A model generated the notes under the pieces. It saw nothing but the letters and a program-made list of their open reading frames with translations. It was not told the DNA's origin and ran no database searches. Position numbers and translations under genes: made by a program. A stretch of DNA of 64,000 nt. Origin: JADZAI01 sp964390465. GTDB lineage: Bacteria; Pseudomonadota; Alphaproteobacteria; Micropepsales; Micropepsaceae. Positions 25,787 to 34,119 of this stretch are shown here, one piece after another. How positions within the stretch are numbered: position 1 is the first letter of the stretch; the number at the start of each line of letters is the position of its first letter. Location: assembly GCA_964390465.1 (NCBI GenBank), contig CAYMIJ010000011.1:1-64000 (forward strand), given 5' to 3'.

Positions 25787-26137
25787 CTATTTTTCAGGGA
25801 CAATGCGGCTGGCGATAATGTGCGCCGTTGCAGTGCGGCGTTCCACAAACACCTCCCCCTCCAGTGTCACGTGGCGCATGTCCCGCGCAGAAGCAATGGC
25901 CGCGGAAATCTCGGGCGCGTTGGCCATATCGGATTCCAGATGCGTGATATTCACCACCACGGCCTTGTCCTTGATGATCGCATATGTGCCGGGCGGACAA
26001 GGCGCTTTTACACAGTAGATGGGCTGGTAGATGATCGAGAACACGCCCTGAACGTCGGGCTTGGCGGGCGCTTCGGCGCGTGCAGGCATGAGACACAGAA
26101 CTGCTGCCACCGCCACAAAAGCACTGTTTTTCCTCAT
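25787..26137 (-). CDS. Small secreted protein, unknown function
   Basis: 116 residues from the ATG at 26137, which is preceded by a near-perfect AGGAGGTGA Shine-Dalgarno and begins a clear signal peptide (MRKNSAFVAVAAVLCLMPARA, cut near AEA). The mature part is short and contains one C-x4-C pair (YCVKAPCPPGTY). The open frame reaches 26212 but the upstream part has no such start signals. No family is recognised. The 71-bp gap to the upstream ppk2 stop, on the same strand, allows co-transcription with ppk2, in which case it would share its control. Confidence 0.65.
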   Translation of the reverse strand: MRKNSAFVAVAAVLCLMPARAEAPAKPDVQGVFSIIYQPIYCVKAPCPPGTYAIIKDKAVVVNITHLESDMANAPEISAAIASARDMRHVTLEGEVFVERRTATAHIIASRIVPEK

Positions 26138-26208
26138 CTGGTCACCTCCTGACAGGGAAGACCACATTACCTTTGCGGCGGAATCATGCAGCACCTCAGT
26201 GCGGTGCG

Positions 26209-27390
26209 TCACCCGGTCGCAGACGCTGCCAGCATGTCGTCGCTGGCGTGCGAGGCCAGTGATGGTCTGCCGACAATGAGCGGATCAGCCGTTCCGATCG
26301 TATCGGTGTCGCGATTCTCATATGGCAGGCGGCCCAGCACATAACGCATGGCATTCAGCCGCGCGCGCTTCTTGCAGTCGCTCTTGATCACGATCCATGG
26401 CGCATCCGAGGTGTCGGTATTCAGGAACATCGCTTCCTTGGCGCGCGTGTAGTCGCCCCAGCGGTCAAGAGAGGCCATGTCGATGGGGCTGAGCTTCCAC
26501 TGCTTCAATGGATGCATCTTGCGTTCCTTGAAGCGGCGGCGCTGTTCGTCGCGGCTGACCGAAAACCAGAACTTAAACAGATGAATGCCGCTGCGCACCA
26601 GTTGACGCTCAAACTCAGGGGTCTGCCGCAGGAACTCGTCGTATTCAGGCTGGGTGCAAAAACCCATGACGCGCTCAACACCGGCGCGATTGTACCAGGA
26701 ACGGTCAAACAGCACGATTTCGCCCCGTGTCGGCAGGTGCTCGATATAACGCTGGAAATACCACTGGCCGCGTTCGACCTCGCTGGGCTTTTCGAGTGCC
26801 ACCACGCGGGCACCGCGTGGGTTTAGGTGCTCCATAAAACGTTTGATCGCCCCGCCCTTACCGGCAGCGTCGCGCCCTTCGAACAGAATCACCACACGCG
26901 CGCCGGTTTTTCTCACCCACGCCTGAAGCTTCAGAAGCTCGACCTGTAGCCGGTATTTCTGCTTCTCATACGCTTTGCGCGCCATCAGGTTCTTGTAGGG
27001 GTAAGACCCTGACCGCCAGCCCGGCGCGAGTTCCTGATCCGGATTCGGCACGCCTGACACTTCTGCCGTGCCTTCAGGCGCCCGCAGGAGCTTCTTGAGC
27101 GACCTGCGTTCGTCTGGCGATGCGCCATCCATCAGAGCCTGGATATCAGCAATGACACCCTCTGGCGGCGCACCCAATGCATGACCGTCCAGCAGTTCGC
27201 GCAAAGTTTCGGCCTGAACGATACGGCTGCGTGTTGACGCTCGCGCCACACGCCCCTTCTCCAGTGCCTCCGAACTCAGGTCAGGCGGCGTGTCACCCGA
27301 TGCCACCAAACGCGGCTTGCCGGAGGCTGGGCCACGATTCCTGAGTTTGGTGGTTTTTTTCAATCCCAAACGCCGCTCACGTTGCGCCAT
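26209..27390 (-). CDS. ppk2: Polyphosphate kinase 2
   Basis: Transfers phosphate between polyphosphate and nucleotides, mostly making GTP/ATP from polyP in the class I enzymes. From the ATG at 27390 (Shine-Dalgarno GGGAGGG, 6 bp away) the protein has 393 residues. The PPK2 core begins near residue 125 with YPYKNLM and has the P-loop FEGRDAAGKGG, the lid segment with FDRSWYNRAGVE and the conserved WKLSPID and YTRAKEAM stretches. About 120 basic, poorly conserved residues precede the core. A perfect TTGAT-N4-ATCAA box lies 64 bp upstream of the start, suggesting control by an FNR/FixK/Anr-type regulator under low oxygen. Confidence 0.92.
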   Translation of the reverse strand: MAQRERRLGLKKTTKLRNRGPASGKPRLVASGDTPPDLSSEALEKGRVARASTRSRIVQAETLRELLDGHALGAPPEGVIADIQALMDGASPDERRSLKKLLRAPEGTAEVSGVPNPDQELAPGWRSGSYPYKNLMARKAYEKQKYRLQVELLKLQAWVRKTGARVVILFEGRDAAGKGGAIKRFMEHLNPRGARVVALEKPSEVERGQWYFQRYIEHLPTRGEIVLFDRSWYNRAGVERVMGFCTQPEYDEFLRQTPEFERQLVRSGIHLFKFWFSVSRDEQRRRFKERKMHPLKQWKLSPIDMASLDRWGDYTRAKEAMFLNTDTSDAPWIVIKSDCKKRARLNAMRYVLGRLPYENRDTDTIGTADPLIVGRPSLASHASDDMLAASATG

Positions 27391-28352
27391 GATAATCCCT
27401 CCCCATCCCAGATTGCGCAAAAGTATATCCTGCGCCTTCATCTCGAGCATGTCTTGATCGAGATCAAGAATAACGACTCTGGGCGATTGTGAACATGCGG
27501 ATGGGCCAGGCCAGAGAATACTTTTCTCGCGGACGGCCTACAGCAGGCTTCCCTGCCTCAGGCAGCGTTTCTGGTCAGGGGAACCACCCCTCATAAAGCG
27601 CCCGAGCCATGACATGCACATGCGCACGCATGAGGCTTTTCATATGCTGGCACGAACGTGGTCGGTAGATCATTTGGTGGGTCTTTATGCACTGCAGGAC
27701 TGACAGAAAGCGGGTTGGTCTGGATCAGGTTCCGTTGCCGTCAGAGCCAAATCGGCAGACTGATCCATGAGGCGCAGCGCAGGCATTTTCAGCCTTTACC
27801 ATCGACCTTTACATGCGCTTGTCGTGACGATAGAGAGCCAGCGATCCGGGAGGGTAAATGGCTTGTTTTCGGCCCTAAAGCCTGTTGGTTAAGAGCTGTC
27901 TGTTGGAAGGATCTGCCGAACTCTTTGACATCGAACGAGCCCTCTCCGCCTCACGCTGTAACAAAACCGTGGCAAAATATAAACAAATGAGCAGAGCTGT
28001 GCCTGCTAAGAAACTGCAATAAACATAAGACGAATATGAATATGCCAAATGTTCTGCCTATCTTTCTGCCAATGCCGCCCATGCATATTCAGGCGCAGAT
28101 TCGCAAAGAAACAGGCGGATTATTCTGTGATAACACATTTTCTGAGCATATCCCACACACGCTGAAGCTTGGTCATGGCGCGGTGTGCATGAGTAACGCG
28201 CTGTGTTACGCGGAGAGCACTGTTCCTTGCATGGTGCCGCCGCTGCGAGAAGCAATGAGCTTACCAATGTATCCTGGCTGCATGACGCAGTCGGCACGAA
28301 ATGTGGAACCTTTCAGATCGGCCACGTCTGAGAGCGTCCCATACAATCCTCA
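27391..28352. other. Long region without a convincing gene before the glycan operon
   Basis: About 960 bp between ppk2 and the nucleotide-sugar dehydrogenase. Two plus-strand frames (27658-27990, 110 codons; 28036-28356, 106 codons) are open, but neither has a recognisable domain, good Shine-Dalgarno or normal composition, and I do not call them genes. The sequence becomes AT-rich at 27960-28050, with a TATAAA hexamer at 27978-27983 but no matching -35. A TTGACA hexamer at 27925-27930 has no matching -10. The FNR-type box lies at its left end. The promoter of the downstream operon must be here, but I cannot fix it. Confidence 0.6.
27454..27467. promoter_or_regulatory. FNR/FixK-type binding site (TTGAT-N4-ATCAA)
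   Basis: Perfect inverted repeat TTGAT CGAG ATCAA, extended by one pair to CTTGAT/ATCAAG. It matches the FNR/Anr/FixK consensus and lies 64-77 bp upstream of the ppk2 ATG, compatible with an activator position near -41 if the transcript starts about 20 bp before the ATG. No oxygen-sensing regulator gene is in the window. Confidence 0.6.
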
Positions 28353-29702
28353 ATGATGGGTCAGAATGACATGACGAGTCAGACATCGCAGTCGTTGCTG
28401 CGCAAGATCTCAGATCGCACCGCCACAATCGGCGTGGTGGGTATGGGTTATGTCGGGCTGCCTTTGGCAGTGGCGGCGTGGCGGGCAGGGTTCAGGGTGG
28501 TTGGCTTCGATGTTGACCCCTCAAAGATATCTGCGTTGATGGAGGGTAAAAGCTATATTGGCCGGGTCAGCGATGACCTGATCAGTGAGATGCTGGCAAG
28601 CGGGCGCTTTTCAGTCACCCTGTCATTTGATGATGCACAGATCTGTGACGTCATCACGATTTGCGTCCCCACCCCACTAAACAAACATCGCGAACCTGAC
28701 CTCTCTTTCGTCCTGGATACCACCAGGCAGCTGGCTAAAACCCTGAGGCAGGGTCAGTTGATCACATTGGAGTCAACCACCTATCCTGGCACGACGCGTA
28801 GTGAGATGCGTCCGATTCTGGAGGCAACTGGGATGAAGTCAGGAGTGGACTTCTTCCTTGCGTTTTCGCCCGAGCGTGAAGATCCCGGCAATCCAAACTA
28901 CCACACTGCCACCATTCCAAAGGTTGTCGGTGGTGATGGCGAGGATGCAAGCAAAGTAGCCGAGGCATTCTACAGCCATGTAGTCGCAAAGGTTGTTCCG
29001 GTTTCAAGCTGCGAAGTGGCTGAGGCTGTCAAGCTGACAGAAAATATTTTCCGCTCAGTCAATATCGCGCTCGTCAACGAATTGAAGGTGATCTACGACC
29101 GGATGGGCATCAATGTCTGGGAAGTCATTGACGCAGCCAAAACCAAGCCATTCGGCTATATGCCCTTTTATCCAGGCCCAGGCCTGGGGGGACATTGTAT
29201 CCCTATCGACCCTTTCTATCTGACGTGGAAGGCTCGTGAATATGGGGTGCCAACCCGCTTCATTGAGCTGGCAGGCGAAATCAACACTCAGGCACCCTAT
29301 TTCGTGATCGAAAAACTGGTGAGTGCATTAAGCCAGCATAAGAAAAAGGCGATAAATGGCGCGCGCATTCTTATGCTTGGCATTGCCTACAAAAAGAACG
29401 TGGAAGACACACGCGAAAGTCCTTCGTTCGTTTTATTGGAGGAACTTGAAACGCGTGGGGCAAAAGTGGATTTTTACGATCCCTTCGTGCCTGTCATTCC
29501 GCATATGCGTGAACACGCAAGCATGGCCGGGCGACGATCCGTTACTTTCGATCCATCCGCTTTTGGGGAGTACGACGCAGTTTTGGTCTGCACAGATCAC
29601 GATAATGTTGATTACGCGGCGATCGCAAAGGCATGCGACCTCGTGATTGATACCCGCAATGCCATGCGTTCATTCACACACGATGGCGTAGTTCGGGCCT
29701 GA
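28353..29702 (+). CDS. Nucleotide-sugar 6-dehydrogenase (UDP-GlcNAc/ManNAc type, WbpA-like)
   Basis: NAD-dependent four-electron oxidation of C6 of a UDP-sugar to the uronic acid. The 449 residues carry the Rossmann motif GVVGMGYVGLPLA, a central dimerisation helix with AVKLTEN (catalytic Lys) and the nucleophilic cysteine in GPGLGGHCIPIDPFYL. This last motif is typical of UDP-N-acetylhexosamine dehydrogenases (WbpA/WbpO/WecC) rather than UDP-glucose dehydrogenase. ATGs at 28353, 28356 and 28371 are possible; none has a strong Shine-Dalgarno. It is the first gene of a compact operon; the next gene begins 4 bp after the stop. Confidence 0.9.
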   Translation: MMGQNDMTSQTSQSLLRKISDRTATIGVVGMGYVGLPLAVAAWRAGFRVVGFDVDPSKISALMEGKSYIGRVSDDLISEMLASGRFSVTLSFDDAQICDVITICVPTPLNKHREPDLSFVLDTTRQLAKTLRQGQLITLESTTYPGTTRSEMRPILEATGMKSGVDFFLAFSPEREDPGNPNYHTATIPKVVGGDGEDASKVAEAFYSHVVAKVVPVSSCEVAEAVKLTENIFRSVNIALVNELKVIYDRMGINVWEVIDAAKTKPFGYMPFYPGPGLGGHCIPIDPFYLTWKAREYGVPTRFIELAGEINTQAPYFVIEKLVSALSQHKKKAINGARILMLGIAYKKNVEDTRESPSFVLLEELETRGAKVDFYDPFVPVIPHMREHASMAGRRSVTFDPSAFGEYDAVLVCTDHDNVDYAAIAKACDLVIDTRNAMRSFTHDGVVRA

Positions 29703-29706
29703 TCAA

Positions 29707-30975
29707 ATGCGTGTCTGGCTGGTGCAGGTAGGCGAAGAATTGCCCATCGACCCCGGTGCGCCGCGTATGTGGCGCACCTGCCTCGTGGCACAGCAGCTTG
29801 CTGCGCGCGGACATGAGGTGACCTACTGGAGCGGCAGCTTCAATCACCAGCAGAAATTGCAACGCACCACGCAAAACCTTCTGATGGATGGCCCAGGCTA
29901 TCACTTTCAGATGCTGTATGGCCGACCCTATGGGAGCAATATATCCATTGCTCGCATTCTGAGCCACCTCGACAACGCCAGGGCATTTCGCCGTGTGGTG
30001 GGGCAACACCCAAGGCCGGATGTCATTTTATGCGGGTTTCCACTCATAGAGCTTGCTGCAGCGGTGTCTGATTTCGCAGTGCGCGAGTCCATTCCTTACG
30101 CGCTTGATGGACGCGACATGTGGCCAGAAATTTTCCGTAACCATATCCCCAAACTCGTTCGCCCGCTGGCTACCCCCCTTCTGGCGAAGTGGGAAAAGAT
30201 GCGCCAACGCACTTTTGAAAAAGCGGATGCCATTACCGGGCTTTCTGATTCCTTCGTAAACTGGGGCCTCAACATTGCCGGGCGCGCGCCCGGCCCGCTT
30301 GATCGCAGCTTCCATCTCGCAATTTCTGCCACTGATGTTCCAGCGCCTCAAATTGCGGAAGCAGAAACAAAATGGCAGGCGCTGCTTGGCCCTGTTGATC
30401 CACAGGTGCTGACCATCTGTTTTGCAGGAACGATGACCAATCGGGGAGATTTCGACACGATTCTTGACGCGATTATTGCACTGCCGGAATCTCTCCAGAA
30501 TCGGGTGCGCCTTGTCTTATGCGGCGACGGTGACGCTCGTGAACGACTGGCTCATCGCGCTGCACGATATTCGGGACTGCACGTCCCCGGGTGGCAGAAT
30601 GCTGCCAGCCTAAGGGCGCTGATGCGCCGGTCTGATGCAGGCCTCCTGCCCTACCCCAATACCGTTGATTTCCTGGCATCATACCCAAACAAGGTGGGCG
30701 AATATCTTGCATCGGGCCTGCCGATCATCACCGGGTTGGGAGGCATAACCCGCAGCCTACTGGATGAATGCGGGACCCTGCTGGCTTATGAGCATAGAAA
30801 TGCCAAATCGCTCAGTGAAGCACTCGCACGATGGCTGAACGATCTGCCCAGCCTGCGCGCCCGGAAAACTTCGGCGCGCTCTGCGTTTGAGAACCATTTC
30901 AACCCAGAGACGATTTACCCAGCATTTGCCGATTGGATAGAATCGCTGAGCAAGGTGACGGCTCATGCAAAATGA
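29707..30975 (+). CDS. Glycosyltransferase family 4 (GT-B fold)
   Basis: 422-residue retaining-type glycosyltransferase. The N-terminal acceptor domain includes RMWRTCLVAQQLAARGHEVTYW. The C-terminal donor domain has the GT4 region RRSDAGLLPYPN and PNKVGEYLASGLPII, where the donor-binding E-x7-E-like pattern is seen. A short hydrophobic patch in the middle may touch the membrane, but there is no transmembrane helix. It probably adds one sugar to the lipid-linked glycan; donor and acceptor are unknown. It overlaps the next gene by 11 bp. Confidence 0.85.
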   Translation: MRVWLVQVGEELPIDPGAPRMWRTCLVAQQLAARGHEVTYWSGSFNHQQKLQRTTQNLLMDGPGYHFQMLYGRPYGSNISIARILSHLDNARAFRRVVGQHPRPDVILCGFPLIELAAAVSDFAVRESIPYALDGRDMWPEIFRNHIPKLVRPLATPLLAKWEKMRQRTFEKADAITGLSDSFVNWGLNIAGRAPGPLDRSFHLAISATDVPAPQIAEAETKWQALLGPVDPQVLTICFAGTMTNRGDFDTILDAIIALPESLQNRVRLVLCGDGDARERLAHRAARYSGLHVPGWQNAASLRALMRRSDAGLLPYPNTVDFLASYPNKVGEYLASGLPIITGLGGITRSLLDECGTLLAYEHRNAKSLSEALARWLNDLPSLRARKTSARSAFENHFNPETIYPAFADWIESLSKVTAHAK

Positions 30976-31768
30976 TGCCGTGTGCGACCAGCGCCTGCGG
31001 GACATAACAGAAAAAAGCGGGGAGCTGGTTTCACAGGAACAGTACCAGCGCATTCTTGACCGATATATATGGTCAACGGGCTTCTGTACAAAGGCGGACG
31101 TGCTTGAAATCGCCTGTGGCACTGGTCAGGGGGTCTCGCTACTCAGGCCGACGGCAAACTCACTCACGCTGCTTGACGCAAGTGCCGGTAACGTCGCTGA
31201 CCTCAAAGCCGAGTTTGGCGAAGAAGTTCAGGTCCATCATGGCTCGGCAGAACAGCTGCCATATGCCGAGCGCAGTTTTGACGCCGTCTTGATGCTCGAG
31301 TGCCTCTACTTTTTTGATGACCCAGCCAAGGCGCTGGCAGAAGCACGGCGTGTTCTGAAGCCGGAAGGTGTGTTGCTCGTCGCGGTCAACAACAAGGACA
31401 TTTATGATTTCACGCCTCATCCGATGGGACGGATCTATTTTGGCGTTCCTGACCTGCACACGATGCTCCAGCGCGCGGGTTTCACGTCCAGGGTTTTCGG
31501 CAACTGCCCGATAAAAACCGGAACTGGGTCAGGGATTACGCGGGCAATAAAATATGCCGTCACGTCGTTGGGGATTTTTCCACAAAACCCAAAGATCAAG
31601 CGCCTGCTCAAGCGCCTGTTTCTTGGCCGGCTTATCGCAATGCCGCATCGTCTGCCGGCCGGCGAATATGCCCCACCGCGGATTGAAGAGCTTCCCTCAA
31701 GCCGCATCAATACAGATTATAAGATTCTGTTCGCTGAATGCCGCCTGGCTAATGGGGCTTCTTCGTGA
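30965..31768 (+). CDS. Class I SAM-dependent methyltransferase of the glycan operon
   Basis: 267 residues with motif I LEIACGTGQG near residue 38, acidic motif II LLDAS and a UbiE-like motif RVLKPEGVLLVAV. The N-terminal helix pair is short. The acceptor may be a sugar hydroxyl, carboxyl or amino group, given the gene's position inside a sugar operon, but the sequence itself does not show this. The start overlaps the GT4 stop by 11 bp and its stop TGA overlaps the next ATG (TGATG), indicating translational coupling. Confidence 0.82.
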   Translation: MQNDAVCDQRLRDITEKSGELVSQEQYQRILDRYIWSTGFCTKADVLEIACGTGQGVSLLRPTANSLTLLDASAGNVADLKAEFGEEVQVHHGSAEQLPYAERSFDAVLMLECLYFFDDPAKALAEARRVLKPEGVLLVAVNNKDIYDFTPHPMGRIYFGVPDLHTMLQRAGFTSRVFGNCPIKTGTGSGITRAIKYAVTSLGIFPQNPKIKRLLKRLFLGRLIAMPHRLPAGEYAPPRIEELPSSRINTDYKILFAECRLANGASS

Positions 31769-32976
31769 TGCGCGCCGAACCTATTCTTCCTGCAAGCATG
31801 CATGATGAAGCCATCAAGGCAATGTTACAGGGGACTTCGGACAATACGTTCTGGACATTCCGCGGACGCGGCGCATTGGCCGCGTTATTGAAACGGCTGG
31901 GCCTTAAGCCCGGTGCTCGGGTTGGCCTCCAGGCATTTACATGCAGTGCTGTCCCTGAAGGTATTCTGGCTGCTGGGGCTCAACCCGTCTATGTTGATAT
32001 TGACCCAACTCGGCTCACGATGGACCCGCAGAAGGCTCGCGCAGTTGCAGGCAGCCTCGACGCGATCGTCGTGCAGCACAGTTACGGCATTATGGCTGAC
32101 ATGGGTGCGCTGAGCGAAATCGCGAACAATGCTGGCATCCCGCTTATCGAGGATTGCTGTCATACATATCTTTCCAGAACCAGAGACGGGGCGCGGGCGG
32201 GCAGTATTGGTGATGCTGCCTTTTATTCGCTCGAATGGGGCAAACCGTTGGTATGTGGCATCGGTGGGATTGGCACGATCAATCGAGCTGAACGCTTTGG
32301 TTTGAGGCAGCCTAAGTTTGTTACGCCTGGCCTGCGCGCACGACTCCAGATCGAAGCACAATATCTTGCCTACAGGGTTCTCTACTCGCCGGCGCTGTAT
32401 TGGCCCGTCAAACGCTGCTTTCATGCCTTGTCACGGCTAGGCGTGGGTCGCAGCAACTACACCCTGCAGGACATCCCAGCTGCTGACGTAAATGCCCTGG
32501 AGCCCACTACTGTATCGGAAGAATTCGGCTGGAGCGCTGCACCGTCAGTGCGCAGGCGCGCCACAACAGGTGCCAATATGGTTGCGCGGGGGGCTGCCCA
32601 TAGTCAGGCGCTTGCTGAAATCTACGCGCGAACACTGCCTTCATTTGTCCAGCTTTCCGGGCTTAGGCTTAAAGATGATGTGCTGGTGCGTTTCCCGCTT
32701 CTCGTCGATGAGAAGGATGCAGTCCTTGCATTCGCTGAGCGCAACCGGATCGAAGCGAGTGAGTGGTATCGAACGCCAGTGCACCCTTATCCAGCGCACG
32801 CTGCCGCTGTTGTCCGTTACGAAGCCGGGATGTGCCCCGAAGCAGAATCAATGGGCAAAAGGATCATCACGCTGCCGCTAAATATGCGGACAACGCCAGC
32901 GCAGGCCCGTACAATCGCTGCCGCTCTCAACCGGTTTTTCTCAGATCAACATAAGCTAAGGTCAGATAATGTTTGA
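31768..32976 (+). CDS. DegT/DnrJ/EryC1/StrS-family PLP enzyme, divergent member
   Basis: 402 residues with the fold of sugar aminotransferases. Family segments: LQAFTCSAVPEGILAAGAQPVYVDID, IEDCCHTY (Asp for the PLP pyridine nitrogen) and SLEWGKPLVCGIGGIG, whose lysine would bind PLP. It is unusual: the Gln after the Asp motif (usually EDxAQ) is replaced by CHTY. An unusual middle region (about residues 190-225) rich in Tyr and Leu looks like an amphipathic membrane-touching segment. It may act on a lipid-linked or non-sugar substrate. The start is ATG 31768 (GTG 31765 also open); it overlaps the next gene by 8 bp. Confidence 0.78.
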   Translation: MRAEPILPASMHDEAIKAMLQGTSDNTFWTFRGRGALAALLKRLGLKPGARVGLQAFTCSAVPEGILAAGAQPVYVDIDPTRLTMDPQKARAVAGSLDAIVVQHSYGIMADMGALSEIANNAGIPLIEDCCHTYLSRTRDGARAGSIGDAAFYSLEWGKPLVCGIGGIGTINRAERFGLRQPKFVTPGLRARLQIEAQYLAYRVLYSPALYWPVKRCFHALSRLGVGRSNYTLQDIPAADVNALEPTTVSEEFGWSAAPSVRRRATTGANMVARGAAHSQALAEIYARTLPSFVQLSGLRLKDDVLVRFPLLVDEKDAVLAFAERNRIEASEWYRTPVHPYPAHAAAVVRYEAGMCPEAESMGKRIITLPLNMRTTPAQARTIAAALNRFFSDQHKLRSDNV

Positions 32977-34108
32977 CGTTAAAGTTCCTTTTTTTGACTG
33001 GGCTGGCTTCTTTGGTGAGCGCAAAGATGAATTCGCCCGCATCATGATCGACACCGCATCTCGCGGGGGATTTATCCTGCAAAAGGATGTCGAGGAATTC
33101 GAAAACAATCTCGCTGAGTTCATCGGCGTCAAGCATGTCATTGGTGTCGCCGACGGAACCAACGCGATCCTGCTGGGGTTGCGCGCTTCTGGCTTGCAGC
33201 CGGGCGATGAAATCATTGTTCCGTCTCACAGTTTCATTGCAGCGATCCAGTCCATCCATTTTGCGGGTGGCATCCCCGTTCCTGTTGAGCTTGCCGAACA
33301 TGACTGGCTGGTTGACCCGGCAGCGATCGAGGCTGCCATCACACCGCGCACCAGGGCCATCATGCCAGTTCACGTCAATGGCCGCGTTTGCCAGATGGAC
33401 AAGATCATGGAGATCGCACAGCGCCACGGGCTTGCCGTTTTCGAAGACAGTGCGCAGGCTGCAGGCGCGAAGCTGAACAATATTGGCGCGGGATGTTGGG
33501 GCCAGTGGGGAACGTACAGCTTTTACCCTTCCAAAACACTTGGATGCTTTGGCGATGCAGGTGCGCTGGTGACAAATGACGATGCCATCGCCGAAAAAGT
33601 GCGTGCCATGCGAAATCACGGCGCAAATCGGGAAAAAAACATCCCACTGAATGTAAATGTGTGGGGCACAAATTGCCGCCTCGATAATATCCATGCGGCG
33701 ATCCTCAACTACAAGCTAACTTACTATGGGGAGGCGATCTCACGCCGCAGGGCAATCGCAGCGTGCTACGACGCCGCCTTCAAAAACATTGCCGCAATGC
33801 GGCTTCCCCCAGCGCCTTCAGATGGCGCGTATTTCGACATCTACCAGAACTACGAGCTTTGCGTAGAATCTCGGGCACAGCGCGATGCCTTGCGGAAATA
33901 CCTTTCTGAGCACCATGTGGGCACAATCATTCAGTGGGGTGGATTTGGGGTTCACCAGCTTTCGGGTCTAGGGTTTACGCAGCACTGCCCCAAGACGGAC
34001 CTGTTTTTCGAGACATCATTGCTTTTGCCGATGAACCATATCCTGACGCAGGCGCAGGTTGATCATGTAATCGCTGTCGTTCAAGGTTTCTTCGAGCGGA
34101 CAGCGTAA
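32969..34108 (+). CDS. DegT/DnrJ/EryC1/StrS sugar aminotransferase (WbpE-like)
   Basis: 379-residue PLP-dependent aminotransferase. The key segments are GVADGTNAILLGLRASGLQPGDEIIVPSHS (read as two parts), FEDSAQAAGA (Asp and Gln at the PLP ring) and YSFYPSKTLGCFGDAGA, with the Schiff-base lysine in PSK. This is the canonical form seen in enzymes that transaminate 3- or 4-keto nucleotide sugars. With the WbpA-like dehydrogenase and the WlbA-like oxidoreductase, the likely reaction is 3-amination of a UDP-hexuronic acid. An AAGG element precedes the ATG. E1-alpha follows after 11 bp. Confidence 0.87.
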   Translation: MFDVKVPFFDWAGFFGERKDEFARIMIDTASRGGFILQKDVEEFENNLAEFIGVKHVIGVADGTNAILLGLRASGLQPGDEIIVPSHSFIAAIQSIHFAGGIPVPVELAEHDWLVDPAAIEAAITPRTRAIMPVHVNGRVCQMDKIMEIAQRHGLAVFEDSAQAAGAKLNNIGAGCWGQWGTYSFYPSKTLGCFGDAGALVTNDDAIAEKVRAMRNHGANREKNIPLNVNVWGTNCRLDNIHAAILNYKLTYYGEAISRRRAIAACYDAAFKNIAAMRLPPAPSDGAYFDIYQNYELCVESRAQRDALRKYLSEHHVGTIIQWGGFGVHQLSGLGFTQHCPKTDLFFETSLLLPMNHILTQAQVDHVIAVVQGFFERTA

Positions 34109-34119
34109 GGACAACAGAT

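Noticed and set aside
27650..27672. JUMPstart/ops-like motif GTCGGTAG before the glycan operon
   Set aside because: Only a partial match to GGCGGTAGCGT, and the element belongs to RfaH-controlled operons of gammaproteobacteria; no other supporting feature.
28036..28356. 106-codon plus-strand frame directly before the nucleotide-sugar dehydrogenase
   Set aside because: Methionine- and proline-rich with no domain or Shine-Dalgarno; the overlap with the next start could be chance. Kept only as a test in the gap finding.
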